DNA of 5,355 nucleotides, from positions 1 to 5,355 of the forward strand of contig CAYHEP010000046.1 of assembly GCA_964355775.1 (NCBI GenBank), given 5' to 3'. The notes beneath the pieces were generated by a model. That model worked only from the letters and a program-made list of their open reading frames with translations. It had not been told where the DNA came from and made no database searches. Made by a program: the position numbers and the translations under genes. Below, in pieces: positions 2,919-5,355 of the stretch (position 1 is the stretch's first letter; every line of letters begins with the position of its first letter). The DNA is from JBBTSB01 sp964355775 (GTDB taxonomy: Bacteria > Patescibacteriota > Minisyncoccia > 2-02-FULL-40-12 > IGHO2-01-FULL-4-A).

Positions 2919-5355
2919 CAACTACGCTTGCAACACTGTCCCCAGGATCAAGTTTCATGATGCGGACGCCTTGCGTGGCTCGGGAAAGGACGGAAATCGT
3001 ATTGAGTGTAGTGCGGATGACGACGCCTTTTTTGGAAACTGCGATGATCTCCCCGCCCGCCTGATCGCCATCAGGCGTTCGGGCGGGCTCGTCTCCACCT
3101 ACCACGTGCGCCGAAACAAGATCACCGGTCTTGGAAGTAATCTTTGCCGTCAGAATCCCCTTGCCTCCACGCTTTTGGATTTTGTATTCAGAGAGCTTGG
3201 TGCGTTTTCCATAGCCGTTTGCCATGACAGCGAGTAGATGCGTGCCATCGGTGATGACTTCCGCCCCAACTACCTTGGCGCCCTTATCGAGTCTGATACC
3301 GATAACTCCGCCCGCACCACGCCCCATGGGACGTACATCTTTTTCTTTAAAGCGCACAGCGGAGCCGTCTGATGTCGTGAGTATGACTTCATCGGAACCG
3401 GTCGTGGTTTTTACCCATTTGAGCTCATCGTCGCCGTGGAGCTTGATTGCGATCATACCGTTTCTGCGGATCTGCAAAAATTCCTCCGTCTCCACTTTCT
3501 TGATGATGCCGTTTGCCGTGGTCATAAACAAATATTTATGCTTGACCAAGTCCTTGCCCTTGGGCAGAGGAACGATGCCGGTGATTTTGTCGGTGGGAGC
3601 GATCTGCAAAAAATTGACCAGCGACTTGCCCTTTGCTTGTCGCGTGGACTCGGGCACCTCATAGCCTTTGGTTTGAAACACTTTGCCGGAATTGGTGAAA
3701 AACATGATGTCATCATGCGTGTTGGCGATAAAGAAGTGGCTCACGGCGTCTTCCTCTTTGGTCGCGATACCGATCAGCCCTTTGCCTCCGCGCTTTTGCG
3801 CCTTGAGCGTGGCAGGCGGGATGCGCTTGATGTAGCCTCCGTAGGTGAGCATGAACAGCGACTCTTCCTCGGGAATGAGCTCTTCGTCGCCGATCTCGCG
3901 CACGGCGTTTTTCATGACCTTTGTTCTCCGCTCGTCGCCGTATTTCGCTTTGATCTCTTCAAAGTCTTTTTTGACCAATGCCAAGATTTTTTTCGGATGC
4001 GCCAAAAGGTCTTCCAGGAAAGCAATGAGCTCGAGTTTTTCTTTGAGCTCGTCCTCGATCTTTTTACGCTCAAGTCCGGCAAGCGTTTGCAAACGCATGT
4101 CGAGGATGGCAGAAACTTGTAAATCGGAAAATTTGAACTTTTTAATCAAATTGACCGCGGCATCTTCGCGCGAAGCCGATTTTTTGATGATCGCAATGAC
4201 TTCGTCAATATGATCAAGCGCTTTTGAAAGTCCCTCGAGGATATGCGCGCGCTCTTTGGCTTTGCGCAAATCGTATTCGGAACGGCGGCGGATGACAACC
4301 TGACGGTGCGTCAAAAATTGCTCCAGCATGGTTTTGAGTCCCATGAGCTGAGGCTGGATGCCATCCACGAGACTGATCATGTTGACATGAAAAGATTTTT
4401 GGAGCTCGGTGTACTTGTAGAGCTGGTTTAAAACCTTGCGTGGGAAGGCGTCCTGCTTCAAATCAACAGCGATGCGCATGCCCTCGCGATCAGACTCGTC
4501 ACGCACGTCCTTGATGCCGAGGATTTTTTTGTCTTTCACCAGATCCGCAATGTGAATGATGAGCTCTGATTTGTTTACTTGATACGGGATTTCGGAAATG
4601 ATGATTTGAAAGCCTCGTTTTTCGGACTCGAGAATCTCCGCATTGCCACGCATGACGATTGGACCTCTGCCTGTGGCATATGCCATCAGAATATCTTTTT
4701 CATTGTAAATCGTCCCGCCAGTTGGAAAATCAGGACCTTTGATATATTGCATCAAATCCTCGACGGTGGCGGCAGGCTCTCCGATCAGATGCATGAGCGC
4801 GTCAAGCACCTCGCTCAAATTGTGCGGAGGAATATTGGTCGTCATGCCCACCGCAATACCTACGGAACCGTTGAGCAACAGATTTGGAATACGGCTTGGC
4901 AATACGGTCGGCTCCTGCGTACTGCCGTCAAAATTGTCGACAAAATTAACCGTCTCCTTGTCGATGTCTGCCAACATGAGCTCGGCAATCGGCGCCAGAC
5001 GTGCCTCGGTGTACCGGTAAGCGGCCGCGCCGTCTCCGTCAATGGAATTATGCACAAAAATACCACTTGCCAATGCGAAGTTATGCGTACCCTCAACCGT
5101 AAGATCGTACACATCTTCTCGATCCTGCAATGCATGGACACGTATGACGCTGTGGTTGTAGGTACGCGCCTCTTGAACAATTTCACGAAAACTACCAAAG
5201 TACTTCAATGCACTCGAAAGGGTTGGGATACCATTGTTGACTCTCGATGTATCGTAGAGTTTCGGCGTAACACGCTTACCGGAAGCAATGAGTTTATTTA
5301 CAAATCCAAGAATCTTTGACCTCATCACGTGAAGCTTATACTCCGGATTTTTCCA
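2911..5355 (-). CDS. gyrA: DNA gyrase subunit A, C-terminal part with intein, 5' end off the right edge
   Basis: GyrA cuts and rejoins DNA in the GyrA2GyrB2 complex that introduces negative supercoils. The frame is open to the edge: 103 intein residues, then 711 residues of C-extein. The extein begins SIDGDG and has the catalytic tyrosine in AYRYTEARL (codon 5011-5013), the GIAVGM segment with the DNA-intercalating isoleucine (equivalent to E. coli Ile174), the IPYQVNK segment, the coiled coil with AILDMRLQTLAGLE, and the beta-pinwheel domain. Two perfect QKRGGKG GyrA boxes (3778-3798 and 3157-3177) mark it as gyrase and not topoisomerase IV ParC. Aligned on E. coli Ser111, total host length would be about 821 residues, close to B. 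subtilis GyrA. The pinwheel has a 13-codon insertion (3049-3087). A GTG at 5328 lies inside the intein and is not the start. Confidence 0.97.
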   Translation of the reverse strand, partial: WKNPEYKLHVMRSKILGFVNKLIASGKRVTPKLYDTSRVNNGIPTLSSALKYFGSFREIVQEARTYNHSVIRVHALQDREDVYDLTVEGTHNFALASGIFVHNSIDGDGAAAYRYTEARLAPIAELMLADIDKETVNFVDNFDGSTQEPTVLPSRIPNLLLNGSVGIAVGMTTNIPPHNLSEVLDALMHLIGEPAATVEDLMQYIKGPDFPTGGTIYNEKDILMAYATGRGPIVMRGNAEILESEKRGFQIIISEIPYQVNKSELIIHIADLVKDKKILGIKDVRDESDREGMRIAVDLKQDAFPRKVLNQLYKYTELQKSFHVNMISLVDGIQPQLMGLKTMLEQFLTHRQVVIRRRSEYDLRKAKERAHILEGLSKALDHIDEVIAIIKKSASREDAAVNLIKKFKFSDLQVSAILDMRLQTLAGLERKKIEDELKEKLELIAFLEDLLAHPKKILALVKKDFEEIKAKYGDERRTKVMKNAVREIGDEELIPEEESLFMLTYGGYIKRIPPATLKAQKRGGKGLIGIATKEEDAVSHFFIANTHDDIMFFTNSGKVFQTKGYEVPESTRQAKGKSLVNFLQIAPTDKITGIVPLPKGKDLVKHKYLFMTTANGIIKKVETEEFLQIRRNGMIAIKLHGDDELKWVKTTTGSDEVILTTSDGSAVRFKEKDVRPMGRGAGGVIGIRLDKGAKVVGAEVITDGTHLLAVMANGYGKRTKLSEYKIQKRGGKGILTAKITSKTGDLVSAHVVGGDEPARTPDGDQAGGEIIAVSKKGVVIRTTLNTISVLSRATQGVRIMKLDPGDSVASVVVV
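3049..3090 (-). repeat. REP-like 36-bp palindrome inserted in frame in gyrA, flanked by CTC
   Basis: On the plus strand the element is 3052-3087: outer arms CCCGCCC (3052-3058) and GGGCGGG (3081-3087), inner arms GCCTGAT (3059-3065) and ATCAGGC (3070-3076), a CGCC loop, and a 4-base bulge GTTC on one side. All 14 pairs are perfect. CTC lies directly on both sides (3049-3051 and 3088-3090), as expected of a 3-bp target duplication. The insertion adds PARTPDGDQAGGE to GyrA. Removing these 39 bases restores VVGGDEIIAVSKKG, which matches the usual GyrA pattern of a strand, a short turn, then DEI and the next strand. Confidence 0.8.
5047..5355 (-). other. Intein in GyrA, C-terminal 103 residues
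   Basis: Directly before the conserved GyrA segment SIDGDG lies a typical intein C-terminal splicing region. DREDVYDLTVEGTHNFAL is block F, and GIFVHN followed by Ser is block G, with the penultimate His, the terminal Asn (codon 5047-5049) and the +1 Ser (5044-5046). All residues needed for the C-terminal splicing steps are present, so this half looks active. Further upstream, residues read from about 5320 to 5167 (GKRVTP, PTLSSALKYFGSFREIV) resemble the short repeat found next to homing endonuclease domains, so the missing part may contain an endonuclease. The N-terminal splice junction and blocks A and B are beyond the right edge. The insertion site differs from that of the mycobacterial GyrA inteins, which lies just after the catalytic tyrosine. 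Confidence 0.92.

Noticed and set aside
2569..3237. 222-codon plus-strand frame across the methyltransferase/gyrA junction
   Set aside because: It is antisense to two well-supported genes and its translation has no family features.
5021..5028. GCGGCCGC palindrome
   Set aside because: It lies in the GyrA codons for the conserved GAAAYRY segment and is a chance restriction-type site.
3436..5319. Long plus-strand frames opposite gyrA (3436-4122 and 4579-5319)
   Set aside because: Both are antisense to conserved GyrA and intein sequence and are rich in residues produced by reading the complementary strand; no domain is visible.
5323..5328. GTG/ATG codons at 5328-5323 as a possible gene start for gyrA
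   Set aside because: The frame continues open to the right edge (WKNPEYKLH before it), and the position lies inside the intein, so these codons are internal.

Overview
All convincing genes in this window lie on the minus strand, so transcription runs from the right edge to the left edge. The order is gyrA (its 5' part, including most of an intein, is off the right edge), a small SAM-dependent methyltransferase, a membrane-anchored solute-binding protein, a VirB2-like pilin fused to a putative cell-wall peptidase, and the first 13 codons of another exported or membrane protein that leaves the left edge. I found no RNA gene, CRISPR array or insertion sequence. No stretch over 300 bases lacks a gene.

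The style suggests a Candidate Phyla Radiation (Patescibacteria, Parcubacteria-like) bacterium. The signs are very tight packing (1-bp gap, 4-bp overlap), almost no Shine-Dalgarno sequences, a solute-binding protein with an uncleaved N-terminal helix instead of a lipobox, a two-helix VirB2-type pilin, an intein in gyrase and a short GC-rich palindrome inside a coding region. This is inference from sequence style, since no marker gene for taxonomy is present.

Right part (2911-5355): the GyrA reading frame is open to the edge. It starts inside the C-terminal part of an intein that ends at a clear VHN/S junction, 11 residues before the catalytic tyrosine of GyrA. The C-extein is full length for a short bacterial GyrA (711 residues after the junction). 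Its C-terminal domain carries two perfect GyrA boxes and a 13-codon in-frame insertion encoded by a 36-bp palindrome flanked by CTC repeats.

Middle (1058-2921): the methyltransferase begins at the gyrA stop codon and may have its own extended -10 promoter and a leaderless GTG start. The solute-binding protein follows after 1 bp. It has no permease or ATPase gene next to it here.

Left part (1-1061): the pilin-peptidase fusion is coupled to the solute-binding protein by an ATGA overlap. Its predicted topology places the His/Asp/His-x-His domain outside the membrane, where peptidoglycan is. After its stop codon comes a perfect TATAAT box, then a 110-bp segment closed by perfect 15-bp inverted repeats whose last base is the A of the next start codon. 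It is either a structured 5' leader, possibly with a 20-codon upstream ORF, or a dispersed MITE/REP-like element. The two anchored surface proteins suggest an envelope or uptake role; gyrA and the methyltransferase seem to be functionally unrelated neighbours.
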